Shown: piece after piece, positions 44,719 through 54,631 of the stretch | Numbering within the stretch: the first letter of the stretch is position 1 | Layout of the letters: the number at the start of each line of letters is the position of its first letter | NCBI RefSeq assembly: GCF_900143235.1 | Contig: NZ_FRDF01000001.1 | Coordinates: 210,357 to 274,356, forward strand | DNA: 64,000 nucleotides | Direction of reading: 5' to 3' | Origin: Erythrobacter sanguineus | Lineage (GTDB): Bacteria > Pseudomonadota > Alphaproteobacteria > Sphingomonadales > Sphingomonadaceae | Position numbers and translations under genes: made by a program | Notes under the pieces: generated by a model | What the model was told of the DNA's origin: nothing | Databases searched by the model: none | Seen by the model: only the letters and a program-made list of their open reading frames with translations

Positions 44719-47477
44719 GGTAGCAAGGCTCCTTGCGCGGGGAGGGATTGCGTGCCTCCAACACCAGCCGCGACGCGTTGTAAAGCCTGTTCGAGCGTCA
44801 GGCGCACAACCGGAGTGCCGGGCGGAAAGGCGGACAGCAACCGGCTGGGAAAAGCAGGGGAGAGGACGACGAAATGACCCGCATCATCCTTGCTGCGGAT
44901 CAGCCGCCCAAAAGCCTGGGCGAGCTTGGCGCGGATGATGCGATCATCATACTGGCTCCCGCCACCTGCCAGACGGCGCGCCTTGTGCAGAATGTCGGGG
45001 CGGGGCCAGGGCACCTGCTCCAGCACCACGCAGCGCAGGGAATGGCCTGGAACGTCCACCCCGTCGCGCAGGGCATCGGTGCCAAGCAGGCTGGCACGCG
45101 GATCATCGCGGAAAATATCCACCAGCGTGCCGGTATCGATCGGATCAACATGCTGGGCATAGACCGGCAGTCCTGCCCGGGCGAGCCGGTCGGCAATGCG
45201 GCCATAGACTGCGCGCAGACGCCGGATCGCGGTGAACAGGCCGAGCACGCCGCCGCCCGACGCCTCGATCAGCCGCGCGTAAGCCCCGGCCAGCGCGGGC
45301 AGATCACCCTTGGCGATATCGGTGACGATCAGCACCTCGGCGCGGGCGGCGTAATCGAACGGGCTGGTCGCCGCCGAAAGCAGCGGTGTGCTTTCGATAT
45401 GCGCCGCGCCTGATCGGGCAATCGCGCTGGCCCACTGGGCATCAGCCGTTGCGGCTTCGGTGCTGCGGTCAGTCAGGGTCGCGCTGGTCAGCAGCACGCC
45501 GTGCGCGGGTTCCAGCACCACGCGGGCAAACGGCTTCATCGGGTCAAGCCAGCGCCGGTGGATCGCCACATCGAATTCGCGCGCATCGGATCGGTCGACC
45601 GCGAGCCAGTCGACGAATTCGGGGTCGACCGGGCCGCCGAGCCGGACAAGCAGGGCTTCCCACGCCGCAATCAGATCGATCCGCCACGCCAGCGCAAACC
45701 GCGCGCCTTCGATCCGGGCGCGGCCCTGGCTGTCGAGCCAGTCGGGCGGATCGGCGAGGATCGCCTCCAGCCGTCCGCCCAGCCGGATCAATGGCACCCG
45801 GATGCTGGCCAGCGCTTCGGTAGCGGCCCCGGCGGCCTCGATCACTTCTCCGGGGAGCCCCGAAGCTTCAGTCTCGATGCCATAGCCTGCATCAATCCCG
45901 CCGCTTTCGTCGCGGGCATAGGTCGCTGCGCGCGCGGCCGCCAGCAGCGCCTCCACGGGGCCCAAGGGCGCATTTTCGGCGATCCGCTGGAGCCAGCCGT
46001 CGGAAGGGAGTTGCTGCCCGGCCCGGCAGGCGGCGGCAATCGCCTCGGCCCCGGCTTCATCGTAACTGGCCACGTCCGCAAGTCTGGCGGCGAGACCGCG
46101 CCTGCGCCCGCGTGCCTCGCGTTCCGGCCCGATGATCCAGCGCCGCAATTCGATCGCTTCCTGTCCCGAAAGCGTGGCGGCGAAGGTCGAATCCGCCGCG
46201 TCGAACACGTGGTGGCCTTCGTCAAAGATCAGCCGGGTCGGGCGCTGGGCGGGGTCTCTTGCCCGTGCCGCATTGACCATCACCAGCGCGTGATTGGCGA
46301 TGACGAGATCGGCCTGCGCGCTGTCCCTTGCCGCGCGTTCGATGAAGCATTTGCGATAATGCGGGCACCCGGCATAGATGCATTCGCCCCGCTGATCGGT
46401 CAGCGCCGCGATCCCGCGCTTGCGGAACAGGGTGCCAAGCCAGCCGGGCAAGTCGCCCCCCACCATGTCGCCATCGCGGGTATAGGCGCCCCAGCGTGCG
46501 ACCAACTGCGCAAGAATTGCCGCGCGCCCGGCAAACCCGCCTTGCAGCGCATCCTCCAGATTGAGCAGGCACAGGTAATTCTCCCGCCCCTTGCGCACCA
46601 CCACCGGGGGGGTACCGTCGGCGCGTCTGGCCGGCCATGCCCGCCGGCTTTCGGCGCGCAATTGGCGTTGCAGGTTCTTGGTGAAGGTCGACACCCACAC
46701 CGTTCCACCGCTTTGCTCTGCCCACAGCGAGGCGGGCGCAAGATAGCCCAGCGTCTTGCCGATTCCCGTTCCCGCCTGTGCTAGGGCGAGATGCGGGTTG
46801 GCCTCTTTCGGGCGCGGGGCGAAGATGCGGGCGACGTCCTGTGCATAGGCGCGCTGGCCTTCGCGGCTCTCGGCACCTTCGCCGGTAAGGCGGGCAAGCT
46901 GTGCCTGCACTGCTTCATCCATCAGATCGACGGAACGCGGAGCGGGGCGTTCATTGGCTTCCTCCCATTCGGGCAAGCGGGAAAACAGCCAGCGTTCGGC
47001 GCGTTCCGGCTTGGCGATATGGGGCTTCAGCACCTGCGCCCACGGCCAGCGCAGCCGTTCCAGTGATTGCAGCGCGCTCCATGCCCCTTCGCGCTCGAAC
47101 CATTCGGGATCCTGCACTGCCGCGATCAGCGCACCTGCCGCAAGCTGAAGCAGTTCGGGCACCGCCTCGTCGCCTTGGGGAAGCGGCAGGCCCAGCGCTT
47201 CGGCAAGCCCGCGCGGGGTCGGCACGCAGAACCGCGCGGGGTGCACGAAGGCAAAGACTTCCAGCAGATCGAGGCCGGACAGATCGGGATAGCCCAGCCG
47301 GCTCGCCACGAGCGGCGCGTTGATCAGTAGCACCGGGGTATCGGCGGCGGCCATGATCGCATCGCCTTTGGACACAGCCGAGGTCGCGCCGCCACCGCCG
47401 CGCAGCCAGTGCCCGCCATGGCTCGCATGGAGCGCAGGCAGGCTGACGGAGTCGGGAAGGGCTTCGGGAGAAGTCAC
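44715..47477 (-). CDS. DinG-like ATP-dependent DNA helicase (XPD family)
   Basis: 920 residues, superfamily 2 iron-sulfur helicase. Walker A AGTGIGKT near 242-249 and DEGH box (IFDEGHHVFD). Between them are four cysteines (YLCLLN; GECIYAGCPHYRKC) placed as in the XPD/DinG 4Fe-4S domain. The C-terminal helicase motif VI region (AQAFGRLIRSKDDAG) is intact. The GTG start at 47477 is kept because residues 13-50 (LPALHASHGGHW...VSKGDAI) resemble the N-terminus of sphingomonad homologues; an ATG at 47354 is the alternative. Role probably in DNA repair or R-loop removal. Confidence 0.87.
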   Translation of the reverse strand: MTSPEALPDSVSLPALHASHGGHWLRGGGGATSAVSKGDAIMAAADTPVLLINAPLVASRLGYPDLSGLDLLEVFAFVHPARFCVPTPRGLAEALGLPLPQGDEAVPELLQLAAGALIAAVQDPEWFEREGAWSALQSLERLRWPWAQVLKPHIAKPERAERWLFSRLPEWEEANERPAPRSVDLMDEAVQAQLARLTGEGAESREGQRAYAQDVARIFAPRPKEANPHLALAQAGTGIGKTLGYLAPASLWAEQSGGTVWVSTFTKNLQRQLRAESRRAWPARRADGTPPVVVRKGRENYLCLLNLEDALQGGFAGRAAILAQLVARWGAYTRDGDMVGGDLPGWLGTLFRKRGIAALTDQRGECIYAGCPHYRKCFIERAARDSAQADLVIANHALVMVNAARARDPAQRPTRLIFDEGHHVFDAADSTFAATLSGQEAIELRRWIIGPEREARGRRRGLAARLADVASYDEAGAEAIAAACRAGQQLPSDGWLQRIAENAPLGPVEALLAAARAATYARDESGGIDAGYGIETEASGLPGEVIEAAGAATEALASIRVPLIRLGGRLEAILADPPDWLDSQGRARIEGARFALAWRIDLIAAWEALLVRLGGPVDPEFVDWLAVDRSDAREFDVAIHRRWLDPMKPFARVVLEPAHGVLLTSATLTDRSTEAATADAQWASAIARSGAAHIESTPLLSAATSPFDYAARAEVLIVTDIAKGDLPALAGAYARLIEASGGGVLGLFTAIRRLRAVYGRIADRLARAGLPVYAQHVDPIDTGTLVDIFRDDPRASLLGTDALRDGVDVPGHSLRCVVLEQVPWPRPDILHKARRLAGGGSQYDDRIIRAKLAQAFGRLIRSKDDAGHFVVLSPAFPSRLLSAFPPGTPVVRLTLEQALQRVAAGVGGTQSLPAQGALLP

Positions 47478-47768
47478 GCGACCTACGATGGGGGAGCCGG
47501 CGCGACTTGTAAACGCGCATGCCCGCGCCTTTGCCCGGCGCGCTGTTCTACATTGCTCCGGCGACGTAGACGGACGGTATGATCCGCACCCGCAGCCAAG
47601 TTTCGCGCCTCGTCCCGCTATTCGTCCATCATCACCCCAGGATTATAATACGTTGATCAAAAATGAGAAGTTGTGTGACTGCCAAGTATACACCCTGTCA
47701 CCTTTGTATGCTTCGCCCACCCCATTCCGCTTGCAAGCCGCCCCGCCATCCCTAATAGCCGCCGAACT
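47478..47768. other. Divergent promoter region of the helicase and lysK
   Basis: About 290 bases. An AT-rich stretch (47640-47700) with the palindrome TTGATCAA (47653-47660) is the likely promoter zone. No gene or RNA seen. Confidence 0.4.
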
Positions 47769-49388
47769 ATGACGATAACCCAAGACGCCCTCATCGCCGC
47801 AGCGCAGAACTCCAAGGCCTGGCCGTTTCAGGAGGCGCAGCGCCTCGCCAAGCGCTTGCCGCAGGGCAAGGACGGCGGCGTCTTGTTCGAAACAGGCTAT
47901 GGCCCGTCGGGCCTGCCACATATCGGCACCTTTCAGGAAGTGCTGCGGACGACGCTGGTGCGCCGCGCCTATGAAGCGCTGACCGGCGGCGCAGCGACCC
48001 GGCTGGTGGCGTTTTCGGATGACATGGACGGTTTGCGCAAGGTGCCGGACAATGTGCCGAACCGCGATATGCTGGCACAGCACATGGGCAAGCCGCTGTC
48101 ACGCATTCCCAACCCGTTCGGCACCGATTACGAAAGCTTTGCCGCGCACAACAATGCGATGCTGCGCGATTTTCTGGATCGCTTCGGGTTCGAATATGAA
48201 TTCGTCAGTTCCTCCGATTGCTACAATTCGGGCCAGTTCGATGATGCGCTGAAGGGCGTGCTGACGAATTTCGGCGCGATCATGGATATCATGCTGCCGA
48301 CGCTGGGCGAGGAACGGCGCCAGACCTATTCGCCGGTCATGCCGATCAGCCCAACCACAGGGGCCGTGCTCCAGGTGCCGATTGACGTGGTGGACGCTGC
48401 CGCCGGGATCATCCGCTTCACCGACGAAAACGGCGCAGTCGTCGAACAATCGGCATTGGGCGGGATGGCCAAGTGCCAGTGGAAGGTCGACTGGGCGATG
48501 CGCTGGGTGGCATTGGGCGTCGATTACGAGATGTACGGCAAGGATCTGACCGACAGCGGCATCCAGTCGGGCAAGATCGCCCGCGTGCTGGGCGGCCACA
48601 AGCCCGAAGGCCTGATCTACGAACTGTTTCTCGATGCCAAGGGCGAGAAGATCTCCAAGTCCAAGGGCAATGGCCTGTCGATCGATGACTGGCTCACATA
48701 TGGCAGCGAGGAATCGCTGAGCTACTACATCTTCGCCAATCCCCGCAGCGCAAAGCAATTGCATGCTGGTGTGATCCCCAAGGCGATTGACGACTACTGG
48801 CAGTTCCGTGCCGCCTTGCCGGGACAGGACATCGACAAGCAATTGGGCAACCCGGTGTGGCATCTGGCCCGCGCCAACCAAAGCCACGAAGGCGCAGAGG
48901 CTCCGGGCGCAGGCGATACGCTGCCTGTGCCGTTCAGCCTGCTGCTCAATCTGGTCGGCGTGCTGGGCGCGGGCGCGACGCGCGAGGCGGTGTGGTCATA
49001 CCTCGGCAATTATGTCGAGAATGCCGATCCGGCAGCGCACCCCGCGCTGGATGTGCTGGTGGGCAAGGCGCTGGCATACAACCGCGATTTTGTCGCGCCC
49101 ATGCTGGCCAAACGCGCTCCTTCGGGCAGCGAGGCGGCGGCCTTGCAAGCGCTTGATGCTGCTTTGGCAGACGCCGATCCGGCGACCAGCGCCGAGGACT
49201 TGCAGACCATCGTCTATGAAATCGGCAAGCAGGAAGCGTTCGGGTTCGAGAGCCTGCGGGACTGGTTCAAGGCGCTCTACGAAACCCTGCTGGGCAGCGA
49301 ACAAGGCCCGCGCATGGGCAGCTTCATCGCGCTGTATGGCATTGCGCCCACCCGCCAGCTGATCGCAGAGGCGCTGGCAAAGGCCTGA
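47769..49388 (+). CDS. lysK: Lysyl-tRNA synthetase, class I
   Basis: Charges tRNA-Lys. The enzyme is the class I (archaeal-type) form, 539 residues, common in alphaproteobacteria, not the class II LysS. HIGH-type signature GLPHIGTF (about 47-54) and KMSKS-type KISKSKGNG (about 294-302) are present. No other lysyl-tRNA synthetase gene lies in the window. Confidence 0.95.
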   Translation: MTITQDALIAAAQNSKAWPFQEAQRLAKRLPQGKDGGVLFETGYGPSGLPHIGTFQEVLRTTLVRRAYEALTGGAATRLVAFSDDMDGLRKVPDNVPNRDMLAQHMGKPLSRIPNPFGTDYESFAAHNNAMLRDFLDRFGFEYEFVSSSDCYNSGQFDDALKGVLTNFGAIMDIMLPTLGEERRQTYSPVMPISPTTGAVLQVPIDVVDAAAGIIRFTDENGAVVEQSALGGMAKCQWKVDWAMRWVALGVDYEMYGKDLTDSGIQSGKIARVLGGHKPEGLIYELFLDAKGEKISKSKGNGLSIDDWLTYGSEESLSYYIFANPRSAKQLHAGVIPKAIDDYWQFRAALPGQDIDKQLGNPVWHLARANQSHEGAEAPGAGDTLPVPFSLLLNLVGVLGAGATREAVWSYLGNYVENADPAAHPALDVLVGKALAYNRDFVAPMLAKRAPSGSEAAALQALDAALADADPATSAEDLQTIVYEIGKQEAFGFESLRDWFKALYETLLGSEQGPRMGSFIALYGIAPTRQLIAEALAKA

Positions 49389-49403
49389 CAGGAAAACCTT
49401 GTC

Positions 49404-50084
49404 CTAGCGCCACTGGCGGGTGCGATACCATTTGGTGATGACGTATTTCGCGCCCTTCAGCACCGGCATTCCGGCGTGCATGGTGCTTTCGTTGGGGCGG
49501 CCATCGGGCAAGGCATTGTTCCAGATCAGCAGCACACTGGGCTTGGGTTCGATCTGGAAGCCAAGATCGGTGAAGTGCGTGGCGCCGCCTGCGTCAACCT
49601 CATTGAGATAGGCCATCGCCGTCCAGCTGCGCTGCCCGCCGCGCGCTTCTTCGAGGCTCCAGTATTTCTCGGAGGTGTAGAACCAGTCATTATGCGGCTG
49701 GAACTGCTGGCCAGGCAGGTAGCGTTGACCCTGCACCGCCTCACCAATCGCCGGATCCAGCCCCATCAGGTCGTCAATCCGGCGCGAGATGCCCTTCACA
49801 AAGCTTTCGCTCGGGTCGAGATCGCCCGAATAGGATGTGCGGAAGCCCGCAGCATAATCAAGCTCGTGCAGCGAGGAAGGCCGCGCGACCTCGTCGATCA
49901 TGGTGCACAGCGTCTTGCATTCGGCAAGGCTCAGGAAATCCCCGACCGCGAACAGTTCGACCCGGTCGTTTTCGATCCGGTAGACGCTGGGATCGGCGGC
50001 CAGCCGTTCGCGCACCATGGTCCCGACGCGGGCGAGGGCCTGCTGATCGGGAACACTATCGGGGGCGGATTCAGGCGCGTGCAT
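49404..50084 (-). CDS. 2-oxoglutarate/Fe(II)-dependent prolyl-hydroxylase-like oxygenase
   Basis: About 226 residues. Iron ligands His-x-Asp in QPHNDWF and a distal His in STMHAGMPVLKGAKYVITKWYR, where the Lys binds 2-oxoglutarate. Matches prolyl 4-hydroxylase alpha-subunit homologues. The substrate is unknown. Start chosen at 50084 (MHAPESAP); the frame extends 20 codons upstream without a better ribosome site. Convergent with lysK, 15 bases apart. Confidence 0.83.
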   Translation of the reverse strand: MHAPESAPDSVPDQQALARVGTMVRERLAADPSVYRIENDRVELFAVGDFLSLAECKTLCTMIDEVARPSSLHELDYAAGFRTSYSGDLDPSESFVKGISRRIDDLMGLDPAIGEAVQGQRYLPGQQFQPHNDWFYTSEKYWSLEEARGGQRSWTAMAYLNEVDAGGATHFTDLGFQIEPKPSVLLIWNNALPDGRPNESTMHAGMPVLKGAKYVITKWYRTRQWR

Positions 50085-50154
50085 GGCCAGACTGTTAGCA
50101 AGCGGCGCGCGCGGTGCAAGCCGGAGTCCCGTTTTGCACCGCACGGCAGACCGC

Positions 50155-51282
50155 CTACCAGAAGAAGTCGTGGATCACGTCGACCACTTCGCCGGTATAG
50201 ATATCGACCAGCATGACATCGTCATAATAGCGCACCCAGCGATAGGGGCCATAGACCGGCGGCAGACGAAACGCCCAGGGGTCGTTGATGAAGAAGCGCG
50301 GCTGGAAAAACAGGCTGTCGAGGAAGAATCCGGTCTGCAGTCTGTTGTAACGGTGCGCGCGGAACGGGGCGAAATACGGCCCGGGGCGGAAGGCAAAGCG
50401 GTTGCCGCGTCGGAAATCGACCCAGTCATAGTTGCGATTGCCTCGCCAGCCACGATTCCAGCGACGGAAGTCGCGATTGTCCCAGCCATTCCAGCCGCGA
50501 TAATTCCAGCGCCAGTCATCGCGCCGCCAATTGTTGCGGTCACGGCGCACGTCACGCCGATCCCCGCGGAAATTGCCGCCGCGATCTCCGCGCCAGTTGT
50601 TGCCCCGGTCGCCGCGGAAATTCTGACCGCGATCGCCGCGCCAGTTTTCACGCCTGTCGATCCGGCCGGAGCGCTCGTTACCGCGCTGCTCCACCCTGAT
50701 GGCGCCGCGATCGCTGCGATTACCTGCGCGGTCAGCGCGGATGTTGCCGCGATTCTCGCTGCGGTTGGTGCGGATGTCACCGCGCTGGCCGATACGACCG
50801 GCACGCGCTTCGCTTCGGCGGTCGATCCGGTCGGCGGCCGAAGTGCGTCCGCCCCGGTCAAACCGCTCGGCGCGAATATTGCCGCGGTTATCGGCCCGAT
50901 CAGCGCGGAACTCGCTGCGCCGATCGACCCGCTGGACACGCGCCTCATTGCGGCGATCCCTGCGCTGGACGCGGGCCTCGCTCTGGCGCTCGACCTGCGG
51001 GGCCCGCGCCTCGCTGCGGCGTTCGGTGCGCTGCGTCCGCTCCGCACGCTGGGCGCGGCGGACCACGCCTGACCCGAAACCACCGCGCTCGGGTGCACGG
51101 CGGGCGCGCTCCGGACGCCCGGCTCGGCGCTCAAGGCGCTGGGCCTGCGGGCCGCCGCGATTTTCTGCCTGAAACTGCGGACGCATATTGCGCTCCTGCG
51201 CTGCGAGCGGCATCGTCGGAAGGAGCAGGGCAAGGGCGAGAGCCGAAAGCGCACCGCCCCTGGCAAACAGGGATTTGGACAT
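50155..51282 (-). CDS. Arg-rich RcnB-like exported protein
   Basis: 375 residues with a clear signal peptide (SLFARGGALSALALALLLPTMPLAA). The long mature N-terminal half is dominated by Arg, Asn, Asp and Glu in loosely repeated units such as RRSEAR, RGNIRAER and NFRGDRG. The C-terminal 45 residues (YRWVRYYDDVMLVDIYTGEVVDVIHDFFW in pieces) match the RcnB domain tied to nickel/cobalt homeostasis in E. coli. GGAGG six bases before the ATG at 51282 fixes the start. RcnB itself is about 110 residues, so the Arg-rich region is an addition. Role unknown. Confidence 0.72.
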   Translation of the reverse strand: MSKSLFARGGALSALALALLLPTMPLAAQERNMRPQFQAENRGGPQAQRLERRAGRPERARRAPERGGFGSGVVRRAQRAERTQRTERRSEARAPQVERQSEARVQRRDRRNEARVQRVDRRSEFRADRADNRGNIRAERFDRGGRTSAADRIDRRSEARAGRIGQRGDIRTNRSENRGNIRADRAGNRSDRGAIRVEQRGNERSGRIDRRENWRGDRGQNFRGDRGNNWRGDRGGNFRGDRRDVRRDRNNWRRDDWRWNYRGWNGWDNRDFRRWNRGWRGNRNYDWVDFRRGNRFAFRPGPYFAPFRAHRYNRLQTGFFLDSLFFQPRFFINDPWAFRLPPVYGPYRWVRYYDDVMLVDIYTGEVVDVIHDFFW

Positions 51283-51470
51283 AAGTGCCTCCAGTGACGC
51301 CCGCCCACCACAAGCGGCTATTTGATGAATCACTGATAGGCTCTGGCAACTGTCGCAAGGATGAACCGCTTCGCCGACATTCAGAAAAATATCCGATTTG
51401 ATGAACGGCGTGGTCTGCGCGCAGCTCCGGCTTGACGCGCGCGGCATTGGCTCCGAATGCGCATGATATC

Positions 51471-52052
51471 ATGTTGGAACAGCTCGACGAAATCCGCACC
51501 GATTGCGCCAATCGCCTGATCCGCGCCGCGCGTGACCGCAGATCACCGATGCATACGCCGGTGATCGTCACCGCTGATATTGATGCGCGGGTGATGGTGC
51601 TGCGAGCCTTCGATCCGGCCAGTTGGACGCTGCGGCTGCACACGGACAGCCGCGCTCCCAAGGCAGCCGCGATCACCGCCGATCCGCGTGTCGCAGCGGT
51701 ACTGTATGACAAGGCTGCCAAGATCCAGCTGCGTCTGCGCGGTACGGCGCGGATCGAGGTGCAAGGGCCGGTTGCGGATGCAGCGTGGGCGACGAGCACC
51801 AATTTTGCCCGGCGCTGCTATCTTGGCGATGGGCCGGGCGCTGTTTCGCAGGTGGCAACATCGGGCCTGCCGTCCGAATTCGAGGGTGTGGAGCCGGATG
51901 ATGCGCAGCTGCTCCCGGCGCGCGAGAATTTTGCCGTGCTGCTGATCGAGATAAATGAAGTGGACTGGCTCCATCTTGCCCACACCGGCCATGTCCGCGC
52001 GCAATTCACCCGCGCGGGCGAGGGCTGGTCGGCGCGCTGGGTTGCGCCCTGA
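51471..52052 (+). CDS. Pyridoxamine 5'-phosphate oxidase-like flavin protein
   Basis: 193 residues, FMN-binding split-barrel fold. Visible landmarks are LRAFDPASWTLRLHTDSRAPKAAAI, DPRVAAVLYD and IQLRLRGTARI, the core strands of the PPOX family, and a C-terminal VDWLHL strand with basic Arg residues. This branch (about 190 residues) is separate from PdxH. Enzymatic role not known. An earlier TTG at 51432 is a weaker start. Confidence 0.72.
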   Translation: MLEQLDEIRTDCANRLIRAARDRRSPMHTPVIVTADIDARVMVLRAFDPASWTLRLHTDSRAPKAAAITADPRVAAVLYDKAAKIQLRLRGTARIEVQGPVADAAWATSTNFARRCYLGDGPGAVSQVATSGLPSEFEGVEPDDAQLLPARENFAVLLIEINEVDWLHLAHTGHVRAQFTRAGEGWSARWVAP

Positions 52053-52061
52053 AGGCTGCCA

Positions 52062-52727
52062 TCAGGAGCCTTCGGACGAGCAGCCGGCGGGCGAAGGATC
52101 GGGGGCGGGCAGGAAGATGATTTCCTCGATCTCGCTTGCGGCCACGACATGATCCGCGCCCGATTTCTGCGCCGCATCGAGCGCGGCCAGCGCCCGCGCC
52201 ACCAAAGCCGCGCTGCTGTCCGCGGTTCCGCCAGCTGCAACGCCGAAGCTGGCGGTGAAGGGGTTGTCGCCGCCAAATTGCGGCAGTTTCATTTGTGTGA
52301 GTGCGCGGCGCAAGCGGTCAGCGACGCCTTTGGCCGCGCGTTCGTCCGCGCCGGACATGATAATCGCGAAGCCGTCGCCTTCGACCTGCATGAAATTGTC
52401 GTCGCGCCGGATTCCGGCTCTCATCACCCCTGCAACATGACCAAGCACCTGCTCGCGGGTCGTGGCATCCCAGCCGGTGCGCAAGACGGCGGTCTGGTCG
52501 ATCCGGCCACGAAGCACGGCCTGTGCCGCGGGCTGGCCTGCGGCATGGCGGTTGGCGTTGTCAATCGCACCTGTGAGGGCGGATGGCGCAAACAGCCCGG
52601 CGAGCGGATTGGCACCAGCCACTTTCCTGCGGCGCTGCCGAATACGCTCGACCAACGTCCCCAGCGCAAGCGCGCTCAGCCACGCCGCCATCGCCGCTCC
52701 CAGCGGCACTTCGATTCCCGTGACCAC
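52062..52727 (-). CDS. Degenerate GGDEF-domain membrane protein
   Basis: 221 residues with one N-terminal membrane helix (about 8-26) and a GGDEF-type fold. The catalytic GG(D/E)EF is replaced by Glu-Gly-Asp-Gly-Phe in QVEGDGFAIIMSG. The Glu of the motif is lost and one Gly changed, so diguanylate cyclase activity is unlikely. It may act as a c-di-GMP receptor or a structural relic. The C-terminal 25 residues are low-complexity. Confidence 0.7.
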   Translation of the reverse strand: MVTGIEVPLGAAMAAWLSALALGTLVERIRQRRRKVAGANPLAGLFAPSALTGAIDNANRHAAGQPAAQAVLRGRIDQTAVLRTGWDATTREQVLGHVAGVMRAGIRRDDNFMQVEGDGFAIIMSGADERAAKGVADRLRRALTQMKLPQFGGDNPFTASFGVAAGGTADSSAALVARALAALDAAQKSGADHVVAASEIEEIIFLPAPDPSPAGCSSEGS

Positions 52728-52839
52728 GCCCCTGTCATCCTTGTGCGACCCTGTTATCGCGAATGAGAGTGAGGCAGTCTGGTTAAGAGAGCGTAAATGT
52801 GCGGCGGACGCGGCACAAAACGCCCACCGTTTCCTGCGG

Positions 52840-54513
52840 TTAGCGCGTCAGTTTCTTGTAAGCCAGGCGCGTCGGACGATCGGCGGCATCGCCCAGCCGG
52901 CGGCGCTTGTCTTCCTCGTAGGCTTCGAAGTTGCCCTCGAACCATTCGACATGGCTGTTGCCCTCGAAGGCGAGGATATGGGTGGCCAGCCGATCAAGAA
53001 AGAAGCGGTCGTGGCTGATCACCACCGCGCAGCCCGCGAAGTTTTCGATCGCGTCTTCCAATGCGGCCAGCGTCTCGACGTCGAGATCATTGGTCGGCTC
53101 ATCCAGCAGCAACACATTGCCGCCCTTTTTCAGCATCTTGGCCATGTGCACGCGGTTGCGTTCACCGCCCGACAACTTGCCGACGTTCTTCTGTTGATCG
53201 GCGCCCTTGAAGTTGAACGCGCCCACGTAAGCGCGGGTCGACATGTCGTGGCCGTTGACCTGCATGTAATCGTGGCCGTCCGAAATTTCCTCCCAGACGT
53301 TGTTCTTGGGGTTCAGGTCATCGCGCGACTGATCGACATAACCCAGCCGCACCGTATCGCCGATTTCGACCGTGCCGCTGTCGGGCTCTTCCTTGCCGGT
53401 GATGATCTTGAACAGCGTCGATTTGCCCGCCCCATTGGGGCCGATCACGCCCACGATTCCGCCGGGCGGCAGCATGAAGGACAGGTTTTCAAACAGCAGC
53501 TTGTCGCCATAGGCCTTGGTGATGTTCTTGGCTTCGATCACCTTGCCGCCAAGGCGTTCGGGTACCTGGATGACGATCTGCGCCTTGCCCGGTGAACGGC
53601 CGGATTGTGCGTCCTGCAATTCCTCGAACTTGCGGATACGCGCCTTGGATTTGGTCTGGCGCGCGGCGGGCGTCTGCCGGATCCATTCCAATTCGCGTTG
53701 CAGTGCTTTCTGCTTGCCGCTTTCCTCGCGGCTTTCCTGCTCCAGACGCTTCGCCTTTTTTTCCAGGTAGGTCGAATAGTTGCCTTCGTAGGGATAATAG
53801 GTGCCGCGATCGAGTTCGAGGATCCATTCCACCACATTATCAAGGAAGTAGCGATCGTGGGTGATCATCAGCACCGCGCCCGCATATTCCTTGAGGTGGT
53901 TTTCCAGCCATTCGACGGATTCGGCATCAAGGTGGTTGGTCGGCTCGTCCAGCAGCAGGATCGAAGGCTTCTGGATCAGCAGCCGGGTGAGCGCCACGCG
54001 GCGTTTCTCCCCGCCTGACAGGCTGTCCACGCCCATGTCGGATGGCGGGCAGCGCAAGGCCTCCATGGCGATTTCGAGCTGGTTGTCGAGCGTCCAGCCA
54101 TCGACCGCATCGATCTTGGTCTGGAGATCGCTCATCTCATCGCCCAGCTTTTCAAAATCGGCGTCCGGTTCGGCCATTTCGGCAGAAATGGCATTGAAGC
54201 GTTCGACCAGATCGGCGGTTTCGCGCGCGCCGTCCCTGACGTTTTCGAGCACGGTCTTGGTCGGATCAAGCTCGGGTTCCTGCGGGAGGTAGCCGACGGT
54301 GATGTTCTCCCCCGGCCATGCCTCGCCTGTAAAATCGGTGTCGATCCCGGCCATGATCTTCATCAGGGTCGATTTGCCCGCGCCATTGGGGCCGACAATG
54401 CCGATCTTGGCACCCTGATAGAATTGCAACGAGATATTGGAGAGCACCGGCTTCTGGGCACCGGGGAAGCTCTTGGTCATGCCCTTCATGACAAAGGCGT
54501 ATTGCGCGGCCAT
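52840..54513 (-). CDS. ettA: Energy-dependent translational throttle protein EttA
   Basis: ABC-F ATPase of 557 residues that binds the ribosomal E site and gates translation by energy state. Two nucleotide-binding domains, each with Walker A GPNGAGKST, signatures LSGGEKRRVAL and LSGGERNRVHMAK, and Walker B LLLDEPTNHLD and LLLDEPTNDLD. The linker with YPYEGNYSTYLEKKAKRLEQE is EttA-type. ATG at 54513 preceded by AAGGA. Confidence 0.94.
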   Translation of the reverse strand: MAAQYAFVMKGMTKSFPGAQKPVLSNISLQFYQGAKIGIVGPNGAGKSTLMKIMAGIDTDFTGEAWPGENITVGYLPQEPELDPTKTVLENVRDGARETADLVERFNAISAEMAEPDADFEKLGDEMSDLQTKIDAVDGWTLDNQLEIAMEALRCPPSDMGVDSLSGGEKRRVALTRLLIQKPSILLLDEPTNHLDAESVEWLENHLKEYAGAVLMITHDRYFLDNVVEWILELDRGTYYPYEGNYSTYLEKKAKRLEQESREESGKQKALQRELEWIRQTPAARQTKSKARIRKFEELQDAQSGRSPGKAQIVIQVPERLGGKVIEAKNITKAYGDKLLFENLSFMLPPGGIVGVIGPNGAGKSTLFKIITGKEEPDSGTVEIGDTVRLGYVDQSRDDLNPKNNVWEEISDGHDYMQVNGHDMSTRAYVGAFNFKGADQQKNVGKLSGGERNRVHMAKMLKKGGNVLLLDEPTNDLDVETLAALEDAIENFAGCAVVISHDRFFLDRLATHILAFEGNSHVEWFEGNFEAYEEDKRRRLGDAADRPTRLAYKKLTR

Positions 54514-54631
54514 CGGATGGGTCCTTCGAGGATCGGTAAAAGCTGAGAAAGTTCGCAGCGCAGATAGGGAAGGGGATGGCCAAGGGCAAGCCGCTAGACT
54601 TCGCTGTTTGCGGGCGATAGCACCGCGTGCC

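Noticed and set aside
50083..51072. A long plus-strand open frame opposite the Arg-rich gene
   Set aside because: It is the reverse reading of Arg-rich codons, giving Ala/Ile/Val/Pro repeats without a start signal or family; the minus-strand gene has a signal peptide and a strong ribosome site.
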